Numbered from the stretch's first letter, positions 19,993 through 33,412 are shown. The stretch is 64,000 nucleotides of DNA from Eustoma russellianum (GCA_036186865.1 AP025040.1:14624360-14688359), one strand, 5' to 3'. Numbers and translations: made by a program. The notes: generated from the letters alone by a model not told the origin.

Positions 19993-22900
19993 CTAATCAA
20001 GACTTAAACTCTTTTTCATGGTTTCATAAACCATATACGTAATACTAGCTGCAGGTACAACCTTGAGAAGATTTGGGAAAAGTCCTTTGTAGAAGCCCCT
20101 GAGACCTTCGTGTTGAAGCGTTCTGGAAAATACATCTGACATTCTCTCGTAGGGAGCACCCGTACTTCTAGGCCTTTGAGCTTGCATTCTGCAAAACCAA
20201 TATTTGTATAAATTGTTATTCGTAACGCAGTTTTCATTATGGGTCATCGGGAAACATTTCTAACACATGGGTATGGTTGCGTACATCCGACCCTCCATAC
20301 CCCGCCATAGGCAGGAGCCTCTAAGACAATGGGGTAATGTTGTTGTTATTCTTTCATAACTTGAACTTTAAGATGAGATAATAATTTAATTCTTTTCATG
20401 GCAGAAAGGTGAACCAGAACAGTGCACATGCATGCATGAACGGATACTTTTGCAGCATAGGTGAATCAAACTAGCAGTTTTACCTTGTTCTTATAACCTG
20501 CAATGGGTAAACACACGTTGCTCCAATCGCACTGGAAATTGTTCCGCAACCGAGTTGCACGAGAGGACCAGGTTCTGAACAAATTTTAAATCCCAGAATT
20601 TCAATACACAAATATGTAAAAAGAGAGAACTTTTAAGTAACTGAAATGAAAGAACACAGCGTACCGCTATCTTGAAGAATATACGTCCTTGAGACATCCT
20701 TCAAGGTCTCATAAGCAGCCAAGTCAATGCCTGCGTATGGAACAATCCCAAGGAGGGAAGGAACAATCCCTCTATAGAACGCGCGCGGACCTTCCTGAAC
20801 CCATATATCTCTTGACAATTTTCCCAGATTTGGAGCCCTTCCATTTTCACATGCAAAAGTCTGCAACCGTGTTTTTATAAGATCCATAGGATAAATAGCA
20901 GTTTGTGCCACAGCACCAGCAATGCCACCGGCCGCAAGACGTACTGCAGTTCCCATATATGCATGCTTCTCACCTGTGTTGCCTCCGATAAAATTCTTCA
21001 TCATTTCGTATGTGTAAAATTTGATAGCACTTTCAGGTGCAACTTTCAACACGTTTATTCCATTTCCTCTGAAGAACCCCAGAAACCGACCTTCCTTCCA
21101 TATGGTTTTTACAGCAGGGATTATAGAAGCACGGGTTGTCTGAACCTGTAAAGTCACCTTAAGCCGATCAAGAGGTGCAGTAGCTGTACGGGAAGCAGCA
21201 CCTGCAACTCCCCCGGCAATCAAATATTTATAAGCATTTACATGCTTACTTAACCCTTGAGGAATAACTGCCTGTTCTCCGATATCCACAAGACACACCC
21301 TTTCAAAATAGTGATAAATATTCTCAATAGTTGCTTCGTGAGGATAGAGTAGCAAAAAATCTCTCCATTCTTCAAAAGTTATAATTCCATTGTTATCTTT
21401 ATCAACATGCTCCACAAAACGTACAAGTTCATCGTCATCAATTTCAATCCCTGCATGAAAAAAACTGCCGTGCCTTATAGGAAGTCCCAATTGCAAAATA
21501 AAAGCAGCAGCTATGTGACAATCTAACTCTAGTTGAAAGCAATAAAACCACCTTATTTCCGACTTAAACACCAAACCACAAATCAAAAGACAATACTTGA
21601 TAGTGACAATGCGGTATAACTGCAGTTCTTACAAGAGAAATATCCAAAACTGCGCGACGTAATGCGAATAAAGTATGCGAATGACGAAAATGATAATGTT
21701 AAAATGAATGTGCGGACATACAAAGAAGGATGAAATAAAAAATGATCATATAAGGAAAAAAGTTGGGGTGGCTCCTATAGAAGAGAAAATGCATGAGTGA
21801 AGGTTAGGATGGTATGGACATGTGCAAACACGTCCCGCATATGTGCCTATTAGGCGGTGTGAGACAATGAACAAGATACATGTTAAACGTGGGAAAGAAG
21901 GACCAAAGAAGACATGGAGAGAAGATAATGATATAACTTTATATGACAATTGAAGAGCATATAGTTGTGATAGAGTACAGTGGAGACAGTTGATTCATGT
22001 AACCGATGTCATGTAGAAGGTATAAAATTTAAGTGAAAATTTTAGGTACTCAAACCGGAATCACAGTTGGGATGATATGATATTCTTGAAAGAGACATAT
22101 TCTAAAGGAGTATATTATGCATTAGGTATTAGGAGACGATGGAAAGATTTAGGGTACAACTCAGAAAAAACGCAAGAGAAATGATGATCCATTATAGCCA
22201 ACCCCAAGAGAAGACTCTGGTGTTGTTGAAAATATCGATGAACTCATCTGTCTAACAAAATAACTTCAAGACAAAGTTAAGATTTGAAAGAACCCAGGGA
22301 AAGGACTTCACTCATTTCCCTGCAGATAATACAAAGAACTCTGAGCAGAATACAGGAAAGTTTAAGCCATAATTAGCACACAAGTCCTTTTTCTTCTTTT
22401 TTTTTCAATTTTTGATAAATAATTAATAGACATACGGGGGGTTATAAAGTCACGGCAATAAAATAGGCATTTTCGAGACAAGAGGAACTTGAACACTCAA
22501 ACAGAGAATGAAAAGGGAAATTAACCAGACCTGCATATTCTACATGCTATATAATCTCAAAACAATCAGTTCTAATGCTGGAAATCACGATCCCGTGATA
22601 GGAATTACAAAAGGGAGTTTGCGAACAAGATTACTGTTTGACAATGAACATTTCATCTAATTCCAGCTTACCAGAAGCAAAACATACAAGGTAGTTAGTC
22701 TCTACACTTGAACTGTTGTTTGTACCCTATATGAAGCTTAAATGACCTGCATTGGCCGTCACGGTGAATTTTGCTTCATTTGGACATGCACTATCTTCGC
22801 TTCTGATTTTCTTATTCTAGTTGGTAATTTCTAGCAACGTAACTGAGTTGGCTAATCTTTTAAGTAAAATAGATACCACTCTCCTCCAACATCAAACTAC

Positions 22901-23076
22901 TGCAGGCAGATACATGTTATACATGATAATAAGAAATTTATAACACAAATGCCACAGAACTCTTTCGAAAATGTGCCTATTGAAACAAGTGTGCAGAAAG
23001 ACCAAAAAAAAAAGGCAACTTGCATAAATGGATTTCACATTCCACCCCACCCCCCCACCCCCTGTAAAAGTGCTCA

Positions 23077-23161
<85 letters not shown>

Positions 23162-26100
23162 GGGGCGACAAAATATAAAATCAGGAGAACACTTGTACAA
23201 TGTTGATTAGGCATGCCATGGTGGAGATAAAGAGGCAGGCCACTACCTAGGCAGTAACAAGTGAAGCTAGCAAGTGCTGTGACAACTGGACATAATCATC
23301 CTCACACGTGAGGCAGCTGGTTTTGGTAACTTAGGCGATACCACCACCAACAACAACAACAATAACAACCATACTCAGTATATCCCAGCGACAGCAAAAG
23401 CTAACTTAGGCGATACCATTACAATCAAACCTAACGAGAGGGTGACTAACAAACACTGAGTAAAACAATAGCTGAATTTTCAGGAAGGAATTCCAGATAT
23501 CCTACTTGTCAAATAAAACTCAAGATTACTTCAAAGGACATTATTATGATGCTGCCAACTTCGGTCACACCATTTTCTTCCACAACAATGGACATCAAGA
23601 TTGAAGGTTATATTGCCTAATCAAAATTCAAATCTTTTTTATCTTTCTGCCAATTCTTAACCATTAAGCTCTCCAAAACAAAAGGATCTCACTTTTTTGC
23701 CTTCCCCCCTTTTGTGGTTTTCAAATGACGTGTGCATCAAAAACTAGAAGAAAAACACACTGTAAAGAAAGGGAAGCGGCGCTAAAAAGCGCAGGGTCCT
23801 GCATGAACGAAAAACTTAGCTAAGCCCCCAGAGATATATCTCGAGTAATCTACAGGTTGAGAACTATGTCATATGTTCTGGAAACGGGCAACTTTAGAAA
23901 GGTCAGAAATATTGAAGAGCATAGACTAAACCAATAATGAAAAGTCACCATGGGCTACAAAATCACTTGTCATTCAACACTTCTCTGGTCCCCACAGATG
24001 TAAGACGAAAAGACAAAGCCAACAAAGATTAATTACATCAACAGCCTTCCGCACCCATCCATTTCAATCAGACACTCAAGCCTTTTTTCCACTATATGAG
24101 GTCAACTATATGGATCAATCGTTTTTCTTTCGCTTCATTTATTTACTTATATATATAGACACACACACACATATATATATATTTAGTTATTTATTTGTTT
24201 ATTTATTTTGAGAGTAGCCTAAATCCTATCCTCTTTTTGTGTCTCCTAGTACCTAATGTACAATAATATGCGCATTTAGAATAAGCCTCTTTCAAAAAAA
24301 TATATCATCTCAACCGCGATTTTAGCCTGAATACCTAAAATTCTCACTTAAATCTTATAATCTCTACATGACATCGGTTACATGAATCGTTTGGTTCCAA
24401 TGTTCTCTATCACTGACCATATGCTCCCTAATTATCATATAACTCATATTCTTCCTTATTGTCTCTCTCCATGTCGTCTTTGGTCTCTCTCCCACGTTTA
24501 AAATGTACCTCATTAATTGTGTCGCACCGTCTGACAGATGCATTTGCAGTACCCCTTTGCACATGTCCATACAATTATAACCTTGACTCCCTCATTCTCT
24601 TTTATACATGTCGCCCTAACATTTCTCCTCATATGTTCATTTTTGTTGTATCCTTCCTTGTACGTCAATACATCCATCTTAACATTCTTATTTCCGCCAC
24701 TCGCATTCTTTGTTCATGCTCATAATTGTCTGTCCAACATTTAGACTCATACAGCAGTGTCCATCTTACTGTCGTTCTGTAAAACTTCCATTTAAGCTTT
24801 AAAGGTACTTTTATATCAGAAAGAAGACTTGACGTACTTCTCTACTTTATCCATGCCACCTGTACCCAGTGATTCACATCTTTGTCAATTCTTCTATCTT
24901 TCCGTAGTATAGATCCAAAATAACTAAAACCCCCACCCTGGTGAATCTCTTAGTCTCCTAATTTCACACAACGTTCCAAAATCATTCTTTTGTTGTTAAA
25001 ATTAAATTTCGTATACTTTGTGATAGGAAAGTACTTACTAAACATAACAGGAAGAGACCAAACAAGACATGAAGAAAGACAATAAGGAAGAATATGATTT
25101 ATGAGATAATTGAGAAGCATATGATCAGTGGTAGAACACAGTGAAGACAATTGATTAATGTAGCCGACGTCATGAAGAGGGTATAAGATTTAGTTGAGAT
25201 TTTAGGTACCTATACAGGACGCGGTTGAGATAATATGATATTTTTGAAACATATGTATTTCAAAAATGTGTATTATGCATGAGGTACTAAGAGACATAAA
25301 ACGAGAGTAGGATTTTGGTTACGACTCAAAATAAAAGAAACAAAAAAAATAAATAAATCATACGCATGATAAATAATTTATCCGTAGTCAACCCCACATA
25401 GTGCAAAAAAGGCTTGAGCACTGTTGTTGTTGAACTCTGTCTTCTTTCAACTCAATTTGACTCATTCACAAGTCTTATCCACCAACACAATGTCATCTGC
25501 AAATAACATGCTCCACGTAACTGTGTCTTGCATGTGTAGAGTGAGCTCATATAAAAATAAAGCAAATAGGTACGGAGTTAATGTCGATCCTTGGTGAACA
25601 CCCATTGTATTAGGGCTCTAGGCTTAATACTCTTGTGTCCTTATGATTGTTATTGCGTTATCATATCTACCTTTAATAATTTCTATATATGTGACGCTAA
25701 CACTTTTCATTTCAAGAACTCTTCAAAGGATCTCTCTTGGGTCTTCATCATATATCTTTTCAAGTCAATGAAAACCACATGTAAACATTGTTCTTTCTGT
25801 CGATATCTCTCTATTAATATTCTCAAGAGATGAATAGCCTACATTGTTGACCTTCCCGGAATAAATCCAAATTGATTTTCAGATACACTAGTCTTTTTGC
25901 GAGTCTTTTCTTAATCACTCGCTCCCACGGCTTCATTGTGTGACTCATGAACTTAATTCCTATGTAATTTGCACAATCTTGTATATCTCCTTTGTTTTTA
26001 TACAAAGGTACTAAAGTTCTTTTCCTCCACTAATCCGGCATCTTTCCGGTCTTCACGATCTTATTAAAAAGATTTGTGAGCCACATAAAACTTTCTTTCC

Positions 26101-27128
26101 CTAGGTATTCCCAAGCCTCAATTGGAATACCATTGGGTCCAATCGTTTTACCATTTTTTCATTCTTTTCAAAGCATCTTCCACCTCTAGTAATCGGATTC
26201 TCCTCCTATATGTTAAGTTTCTATCATCTTCAGAGTTACGTAACTCTTCCAAAACGAATTCATGAACCTCCGCAAAAAAAATTGGTCAGGACAGAAAATC
26301 CTACGTAGGAGCTCTTCTTATCACATCAAGAAACGGACACTCAAGTAGGGTTGACAGCAGTTCACGGAAAAATTATTTCCCCAATGACCTTAGATTGCAC
26401 CTACAACTATATCAAGAACGAGGAACTTTAAGGTTCTTTCATACCAACAAAATCAATACGGTACTACTGTGTTACATCAAATCTTTATTGACAAAAGAAA
26501 CAATACATAGGACTATATTCACAGCTCTTACTGATCTCCTCAAAACATCTCAAATGTCAAGACATATCCTGTGGCTATAAATGTGACACATACGCATACA
26601 ATAAATACAACCAGGCAGCTTAGACGATATCATAGAATTTCAGATCGAAAATACAACAATAAATCAAAGAAGGCACTAAAACAAAAAGACATATAAGTCA
26701 CCAAGACATAACTATAACAGTATAATACCAGCCTTGATAAGGGCATCCCAGAGCTCCTCCGGCAAAATGCAACCATTGTGTTCCACATCAATGGCCTGAA
26801 AAATCCTATACAACTCCAGCTCCTTATCATCCATATACTTCCTAAACTCTTGATAATCCACCCTGCCATCATGATTAGCATCACAAACACAAAGAAGCTC
26901 CTTTGCAAACTTATAATCCGCCGGAATTTGCAAAGCTGCAAGGCCCTTTTCAATTTGGGCAGAATCCAAGTAGCCCAAATTAGCATAGTCAAAAAAATTA
27001 AACAAACTCTTAATCCTAGTATCCCTCTCCTCCTTAGTCTCTCTCAAAGCTGCCAATACATGGTCCATTGAAACCGGGCCGGGTTTCTTCACCGGGTTGC
27101 AGCAACCGGACCGGTCTTTTTCAGCCAT
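19993..27128 (-). CDS. APC1: Calcium-dependent mitochondrial ATP-Mg/Pi carrier (APC/SCaMC type), four exons
   Basis: The family exchanges ATP-Mg for phosphate across the inner mitochondrial membrane under Ca2+ control. Coding exons are 26729-27128, 20665-21450, 20484-20574 and 19993-20188, all with GT-AG introns and matching phases (1473 nt, 490 aa; plant relatives are about 480-490). The N-terminal half has EF-hand loops starting at D47 (degenerate), D83, D114 and D150; loops 2 and 4 are canonical. The carrier domain has three repeats with signatures PLDRLK (226-231), PMDLIK (321-326) and PLQVIR (419-424). The start is the first Met of the open exon 1. Intron 1 (5.3 kb) holds LINEs, a SINE and microsatellites; intron 3 holds a SINE. 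No coding damage was seen. The symbol is assigned by family and by apparent synteny with Arabidopsis At5g61810; APC2 or APC3 orthology is not excluded. Confidence 0.95.
20232..20352 (+). mobile_element. SINE family B copy in APC intron 3
   Basis: The sequence CATTATGGGTCATCGGGAAA is followed by TTTCTAACACATGGGTATGG, TTGCGTACATCCGACCC, an ACCCCGCCATAGGCAGGAGCC hairpin-like block and a GTTGTTGTT tail. Copies of the same family occur near 39535, 40150, 41006, 44378 (minus) and 48060. The C-rich block resembles the shared 3' domain of many plant SINEs. Confidence 0.7.
21655..22240 (+). mobile_element. RTE-like LINE 3' end in APC intron 1
   Basis: The plus strand encodes, with stops and frame jumps, NDHIRKKVGVAPIEEKM, a WYGHVQTRP motif, KEGPKKTWRED and DRVQWRQLIHVTDVM, characteristic of plant RTE-clade polyprotein C-termini. 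The 3' region ends in a GTTGTTG run at about 22235. It lies antisense to the host gene. Confidence 0.72.
22250..23070. other. APC intron 1 sequence without recognised element
   Basis: No repeat terminus or coding segment was recognised, except a C-rich tract at about 23042-23062. Confidence 0.4.
23079..23160. repeat. (GA)n microsatellite, about 80 bp
   Basis: It is a nearly perfect GA dinucleotide run with a single GGGA interruption, in APC intron 1. The Arg/Glu-rich open frames across it are artefacts of the repeat. Confidence 0.95.
23343..23400 (-). mobile_element. 3' end of a TS-like SINE
   Basis: On the minus strand it reads AGCTTTTGCTGTCGCTGGG, ATATACTGAGTATGG and then a TTGTTATTGTTGTTGTTG tail, the usual 3' end of TS-type SINEs. 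Only the end is present. Confidence 0.62.
23401..24140. other. APC intron 1 sequence without recognised element
   Basis: Nothing was identified by eye. Confidence 0.4.
24146..24184. repeat. Compound (TA)n(CA)n(TA)n microsatellite
   Basis: Runs of TATATA, ACACAC and TATATA follow one another in APC intron 1. Confidence 0.85.
24200..25015 (-). mobile_element. RTE-like LINE, 3' part (minus strand)
   Basis: The minus strand encodes LINE C-terminal motifs: a FYRTT-like segment, a degenerate HVQ-like motif in the form MDMCKGVLQMHLSD, VGERPKTTWRETIRKNM and DREHWNQTIHVTDVM (frame 24364-24570). The 3' UTR matches the complement of 22010-22160. It is the continuation of 25440-26290, split by a reverse-oriented piece. 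Confidence 0.75.
25025..25438 (+). mobile_element. Reverse-oriented RTE-like LINE 3' end nested in another LINE copy
   Basis: The plus strand resembles the 3' end at 21880-22240: ACAAGACATGAAGAAAGAC, GAACACAGTGAAGACAATTG, TTAGGTACCTATACAGG and a 3' end of CTGTTGTTGTTG. It interrupts the minus-strand LINE between 25015 and 25440, so it landed later, as a 5'-truncated copy. Confidence 0.68.
25440..26290 (-). mobile_element. RTE-like LINE, reverse transcriptase part (minus strand)
   Basis: The minus strand carries RT signatures with stops between them: KPWERVIKKRL, SENQFGFIPGRSTM, FIDLK, a GV-QGS-LSPYLF-like region and a degenerate FADD box (MLFADD-like, at about 25490-25510). The gene it sits in (APC) is on the same strand. 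It is non-functional. Confidence 0.75.
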
Positions 27129-27419
27129 TAATGAAACTTCACATGCTCCGAATCCACTCCAAACCCAGAATCAAACAAAAAAAATTATGGGTTTTCAATT
27201 TTTCCCGACGTGGGTCTCAATATACCGAACTATATCATGGATCTAATAGGAAACCAATATAAAAGGAAACTTCCGTGAAAATTCAAGGGAAAGGAATTCG
27301 TCCGAAATTGAAGACTGTGGCAAATAATGAATGAAAAATGAAGAACAAAATGTAATAAAGAGCAGCGCAAGAAGGTTTTTTCCCCAAAGGATCTTCTTCG
27401 TGTAGGAAGATCCGAATGA

Positions 27420-27455
27420 TTGGCCCGATTCGTTATAAACTGGGCCTAAAATCTT
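27420..27455. promoter_or_regulatory. Possible site II elements upstream of the APC start
   Basis: TTGGCCCGA and ACTGGGCCTAA lie 25 bp apart, about 310 bp upstream of the APC start codon. TGGGCC/T (site II) motifs are known to be common in plant promoters of genes for mitochondrial proteins, which fits the product. This is a motif match only. Confidence 0.4.
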
Positions 27456-27459
27456 TTCG

Positions 27460-28570
27460 GGATTCGGGCTAAGAAAGAAATGGAGTCAACTTTTGAAAAG
27501 GGAATTAGCGTTATAATTACGAGGGACTTTCTTGTTGCTTTCCCAATTGCTTGAATATTCTAATTGGGATGTCTTGAAGCTGAATATAAATATACGAAAG
27601 CAAGAATGGCCGACCCGGTTCGAGTATTCAGACAAGACGGATTTGAGGTGGACTGAGGAGGGTGGAAGGTTTTATGAACGGAAAATTGTGGTAATAATGT
27701 CGGAATGGAATCCGAGAGGGAAAAGAGGAAAAAGATGAAATATTGGAAAACTGGTGAAATGGGTGCGCAAAAAGAGGGAAGGCTGTGAAGCGTAAAGAGG
27801 ATGATGGTATTGTGGAGCTCGAAAGAGTATGGAATATGCAATCTTGTCATAAACGAAGGAAATTGATTACATTAGTTTCATCTTTTTGGAAATATTATTT
27901 TTCATTGTTATATTAATTTATTATTTGTTATTTAATTTATTAGCATGTAGTTTGTTGGCTTGCAATTAATGTTTGACAGTTTGAGGAAGAAGAAATGTTT
28001 TCATTTACCTCTATTATCACACTGTTGCATTAAATAGAAGAGTACAACAAGAATATTGTCATAAAATACTTTGAAATAGAGTAATTTTATATTGGTATGT
28101 AGAAATACGTTGATTATCTGAATAGTTATTTTAGAAGTAATAAGATGTAGATTATTTATGTCTCTTTATTTGGTTAGGTAGCAACTACTATGCTCTCTGT
28201 AGTTATTTTCAGACCTCCTTAATATTTGTTTTGTTAATATTATATTGAATAATTTCTCACAAAACCATATATCAATAATTATATTGAACAATCTCTTTCA
28301 AAACCATGCATCAACCCAACTATGACAATATTTATGAAAGAAGACGTTGAAAAAGTTTTGGGATATACACCGTTCCTATTTCCATCCTTATGTTTTAAAT
28401 CCCATCCCTTATCTTACCTATTTCTCTGGTTGTTAGAAGAAACTTTACATAAGTTCGGAAGCTAAATAATGAGTCTCACTAAAAAATATGTTTGTAAATT
28501 AAAGAAAAGTTGTCAAAGAAAATATATTTGTAAATTTAAAAGAAAAAGTTGTCAAAAAATATATTCGTTA
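27460..28570. other. Intergenic interval without recognisable gene
   Basis: A 96-codon minus frame (27560-27850) shows no family signal. The rest is AT-rich. Confidence 0.4.
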
Positions 28571-28581
28571 TGCAGAGCGGT

Positions 28582-29947
28582 TGTATTACTCAGAGTCATA
28601 CATACGTGATGTTAGATATGCTAACATTGGAAACATTGGAGGACGCTGAGAGCATAGCGCCCAGTTCCCAAGTCTTAGCATCGGGAACAGTAAAGCGTCC
28701 TTTACATTTCTTTGCACGTCAGAACTGATGTAGAAATTTTTTGCGGAAACGATAATTAAAGAAATAAACATCTTGACTAAATTAAATCCATCAGAATAAA
28801 ATCAAGTATAAGGGTTGACGAAACCCGCTAAGTCAAGTATAAAATACTAAAATCAAACAATAAACCTAGGTGGAGGTCTATCTAACTATCTCAAGAACAA
28901 GCTCTCGGTCAACAAGATCCCTTCTCGAGCCCAGCTCACTCTTCTCAGCCTCGATAACATATATACTCTTGATCCTGCTCACCTGTAGAGGGGAGGTGGG
29001 GGGATGAGTGATGGGAGTCACTCGTAGGTTACCCGTCTCTCCCGAAAAGAGACTGTCACATACTGAGTCGGATAAACACATGCATCACTTAAAGCATAAA
29101 CAGATAAATAAATAAAGCAGATAGAGCATAAATAAAGAAAACAACACATACCCGACCCGATCTGCATCCCAAAAAGTTGCACTGAAACAACTTACAACAA
29201 AGTCTTCGATAATCAATACAATAACAAATGCAATGCACATCTTCATGATGCATGCTCTTCTATCTCCGTGTCACACGCAGTTATTTAATATCACACGCTA
29301 TGCTCATTATTTTCCATGTTATGCTATGCATGTCACGGGTCCTATTAGGTAAAGGTAACCATTATTACCAATACGCATCACACGCCTCGTCAGGCCACAC
29401 GTCCCGTAGGACCACACCGCTCATAGGCCGAATGCAATGCTCGTGCCATGAATGCTTCACATTTTCACACTTCCATTTCCCCTATGTTGCATGATCCGTT
29501 CTATGTTGCGTATTACTTATATTGCGTAGTTACCCTATGTTGCGTGGGGTTCATTACTGTATTTTATCTTCTACCGTTCTTCCCCTTCCCTCTCTTTTCT
29601 CTATTTTTCCTTTTATTTTCCTTCCACTTTCTTCCCTCTACCCGCAGCTTCCCCTCTCTTGCTCTTGTTTTTCTTTCTTTGCTTGTTGTGCCGTTGTGTG
29701 TGTATGTGTGGGTGGGAAAATAAATCAGGGGAGGGGGGTTTAATTTGGGGTGGGGAATAACGGTTGGGGTTTATTTTGGGTAAAGGGGGCGAAAATTAGG
29801 GAATAGTGGGGAGGGGATTTTGGGATATTTTAATTTAGGGGGAAAAGATTGAAGGGATGATGGGAGTGATTAGTGGGGTAGTTAAGATAGGATTTAGGTT
29901 TTAATTTTTAAATTAATTTAATCTTTTTTTTATATACGGTTACAACA
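28582..29947 (-). repeat. 3' LTR of the gypsy-like element, shortened
   Basis: Most of 28690-29570 aligns with 33505-34380, and 29575-29947 with 35690-36065. About 1.3 kb found in the other LTR is absent here at about 29575, near a shared CCTCTCTTTT. The terminus is TGTTGTAACC on the minus strand. Confidence 0.8.
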
Positions 29948-32389
29948 TTCTACCCCACTTACAAAAAGTTTCGTCCTCGAAACTTGCGTATTATATAGTC
30001 AACACTTAATTTAGTTCTACTTAATTCTTTCTCCTAGATAACGATCAAGCTGAATATCTTTTGTGTTTTCCAACATGCTAAACACTTCACTTCTTTATTA
30101 CGGGCTAAGGCCTCAGAATCATTCCTTGTACACCAACAGGGTAATTTAAATCCATTGTCCTTTTGCTTATTAAAATCATTACATAATCTATCTATAATTA
30201 TCGAATCAACCTTAAGGGTATTGTCATCCTACTAAAGGTTCTATAACACAATCATCGGTCTATAACTTACTTATCTCTACGGTCTTCAGCAATCTTTGTA
30301 GATTAGTTCTTAGGTGTACTACAATCTTTGACTTAACGCCTTATTCACAAGACTCGTCTCTTAGATCATATGTATTTTCAGATACGTTTTACTTTAGTAT
30401 GACTCAATTTAGTTACGCTATCATTCCACAAGATTATCTAGTCCTTATGAGGCTCAATCTTTAACTTATTTCTCTATAATTAGTATGTACATACTTCCAC
30501 TTATATCGCTTGACGTGCATCATTCAACTCGTCGCCGTCTACAATTTCGGTTTCTTAAACTCATTATATGTGGTTCATTCCCCTAGATAATTAACCAACT
30601 AATATCCTTGATGTACACTGATATGGTACTTGCTACACAAAACTAAGTCCTTAAAATTAATTCTTATGTACTTACGAACTAATTCTATGATCATGCCCTT
30701 ACTTCTTTGCAAATATCATTGTCTAATATACGAAATATATGTACGGCATACCTTTCTTCTAATAAACGTGACCTACGTGGCTATAATTTGAAATATAACT
30801 TCAGCCATTTTTAAAAATAATACCATTCTTTTTTCTTTAAAAAAACAAGATTCGAAATAATATACTCGTTTTCGCAAAGCGATGTTTCAAATGACTTCTT
30901 ATAAAAGCGATGATATAACTTGTTCGCAAAGTATTTTGGTGAAATGGCATTAAAACAGTTGAAAACGTGATAAAGTAAGGTTTTATAAAACAATTTGAGT
31001 GCGTACCTTTCGTTTTCTGAAAGAATATATATTTTGAAAGCTATATTTTTTTTATATTTTTTGGCTTTTCAAAAGTTAAGTAAGTTTATCGCAAGCGGGT
31101 AAATAACTTCGAAAACACTTTAGTAGATAAATTGCTTGCGATATCGATAGTCGTCAATTAATTTTGACTAAAAGAAATAGATGTAACAAGAATGGAAACT
31201 TGAGATATTGTGTAAGAAATATATATAAACACATAGTTTATTTATTTATTTTTGTTTTTGAAAGCACGTCAACATTTTAAAAGCTTTCCTCTCTTTAAGG
31301 TCGTCAAAATATCTAAAAAATTTGTTATGTTGATATACAAGTACGGAAACGAATATGTCTTGTAAAGGATAGTAGTCTATAATAAATTGAGACTCAATAA
31401 CGTATTTCCGAAGACAACATTTTTAAGGTACTTGTTAAAATATGGTTATGCATTGGTGTACGTGCTTATATAAAATATTTATCTGTTTGAAAAATATATC
31501 AATCCACTATTTTGTATAATTCTAAAGGTCATCCTATGTACAGTTTCTTATAAGTCTTAGGTTTGTTTACTCATGATAAAATCTTTAATTTAAATTGGCC
31601 CAGGCACAGCATGGCCCACTAATTATCGACAGACTTAAGGTGTTCTAATTCACCATGCTTCCACACGCCACACTGATCCACTGTTCTTCGTTACTTGATT
31701 ATTTGAACCACTAATTTTATTCTAGCTCATATGAAAAGCAACAACTACTTGTTCATTCCCGCTCTATTAATTCAAGCCTATTAACTTCAAGTCAAATGTC
31801 TCGATGTCAACACTTAACTAGAAAGTTGTAACGATTCATTATTCCCATGCACTTGTTATAGCCGATTCACACCTTTTGCTACCGGTCAATATCTCTAGTG
31901 AGACTAATATCGTCGTCCTACTAATAACTCTAAATTTCAACATCTTAACCTTAGACTGTAGATTCTTTTGTATGATTCTCTTACTAAGCGCTACTGATTA
32001 TAATGCTTATGAATCATTACTTAGTTTCTATCATCTCTTTATAAATCATCTCTTAATATCTATCATACTATAATAATTCATTTCTTAGTAGCTATTACCT
32101 CAATTTAGACCTAAGTCTGCTCTGATGCTAACGTCTAAGTAGGGATATGGGCCCGTTTTACTTTACCCTAATGATACCGAGTCTCATGATGTTGTTGTAG
32201 TGATGTAGCCAGAGTTACTGCCTGAACTATTAATATGTCACTAGCGTTTGCAGTAAGGTGTTCTGGTTAACATTTTAATTCATTCAAATTAATTACATAG
32301 TATTCAACTAGGGTTACTAAGATCACGACTTAAAGAGTTATAATCAACATAGATAAGGTAGAATTGTATGGGATACCCTAAGTATACAT

Positions 32390-32720
32390 GTTTTTGTAAC
32401 CGACCGTTTCCTTAAGTCTAAGGTCATAACTTACTTTTAGGATTGTTCTTAGTATCATCATTTCTTAAATCTAAGATCATGTCTTATTTCTAAAATCATG
32501 CTTAGGGTATAATAAACACTTATGATTACCTTCAGTTACTTATGTCCAAGGTCAATTCTTAATCAAATTTGTTATTTATGTTTAAGATTATGACTTATGT
32601 TCAGGATCATCGCTTATAACTTAGAGCATCTCCTATGCTCATGATCTTCGCTTATGTTCAATCATTACTTATGTCTAAGGTTGTGACTTAGGAGCGAAAT
32701 CGTAACTTAATTTCGAATAT
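32390..32720. repeat. Degenerate short tandem repeat, about 20-24 bp period
   Basis: Variants of CTTATGTCTAAGGTCATGA recur many times with drifting sequence in the internal region of the gypsy-like element. A further copy lies near 33275-33305. It is too diverged for exact unit counts by eye. Confidence 0.6.
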
Positions 32721-33412
32721 CATGGCCTAAATCTACATTTTTCCCGTAGATCTAGAACCATTCTTTGAAAATCGTACTCTCGGCGTGTAATACCTCTTGG
32801 ACCCATTCCGAAATTAGATCTAAGTGATCGGCGGTGTCAATTGTGCTGCGACACCATTCTTCAGCATCCCTTTGTAGATCTCAAGTCCGAGTGCGGTGGT
32901 GGTGGAGGCAGTGCCTGCTAGTTCAGCAGCTTGTGCTACTGTGTTAAGGTGGTGGTCATGGTGACCATGACATCCTCAAGTGCTTGAGGATGATCCCTTG
33001 ATTCTGATGGTTCTCCCCACCATTTCCTATATTACCGGCTTGTTCACGTCTTGCTGGTATTTTTCTGGAATTTAGAACGGTCGAAAATAAATTTATTTAA
33101 ATACAGGTTAAGTTAGAGGGTATTTTGCAAATTTCTAACAACTTAGGGGGTTGCATGCAAATGTTCAGGGGTAATTTGAGAAATTATGTCGTTTACAGGA
33201 TACATGCTAAAAGTTAGAGGAAGAATGGTAATTAAGTAAGGAAACGATCGCTCACCCTTGTACCCCTTAACCCGATCATAACTTAAGTCTAAGATCATCA
33301 CTTAAGCCTATTTTGCTTCGCAGGGGTAAAATCGTCATTTTAAGAAAAGATAGTAGCTTAACTCTAAGTGATCTAGTTAATCCTGCGTTTTCGAGGCGGA
33401 TCTGGAGCCTCG

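Noticed and set aside
22949..23210. Open frames rich in Arg and Glu
   Set aside because: They are translations of the GA microsatellite in APC intron 1.
27560..27850. 96-codon minus-strand frame upstream of the APC gene
   Set aside because: Low-complexity hydrophobic and Ser/Phe-rich composition, no motif, no conserved context.
28878..29081. Pair of similar frames (also at 33681-33884) that could suggest a duplicated small gene
   Set aside because: They are the same stretch of the two LTRs of the gypsy-like element, with no family signal.
29448..29743. Frames rich in Phe/Leu/Ser (also at 35627-35878)
   Set aside because: They are homologous LTR positions with a CT-rich tract, not genes.
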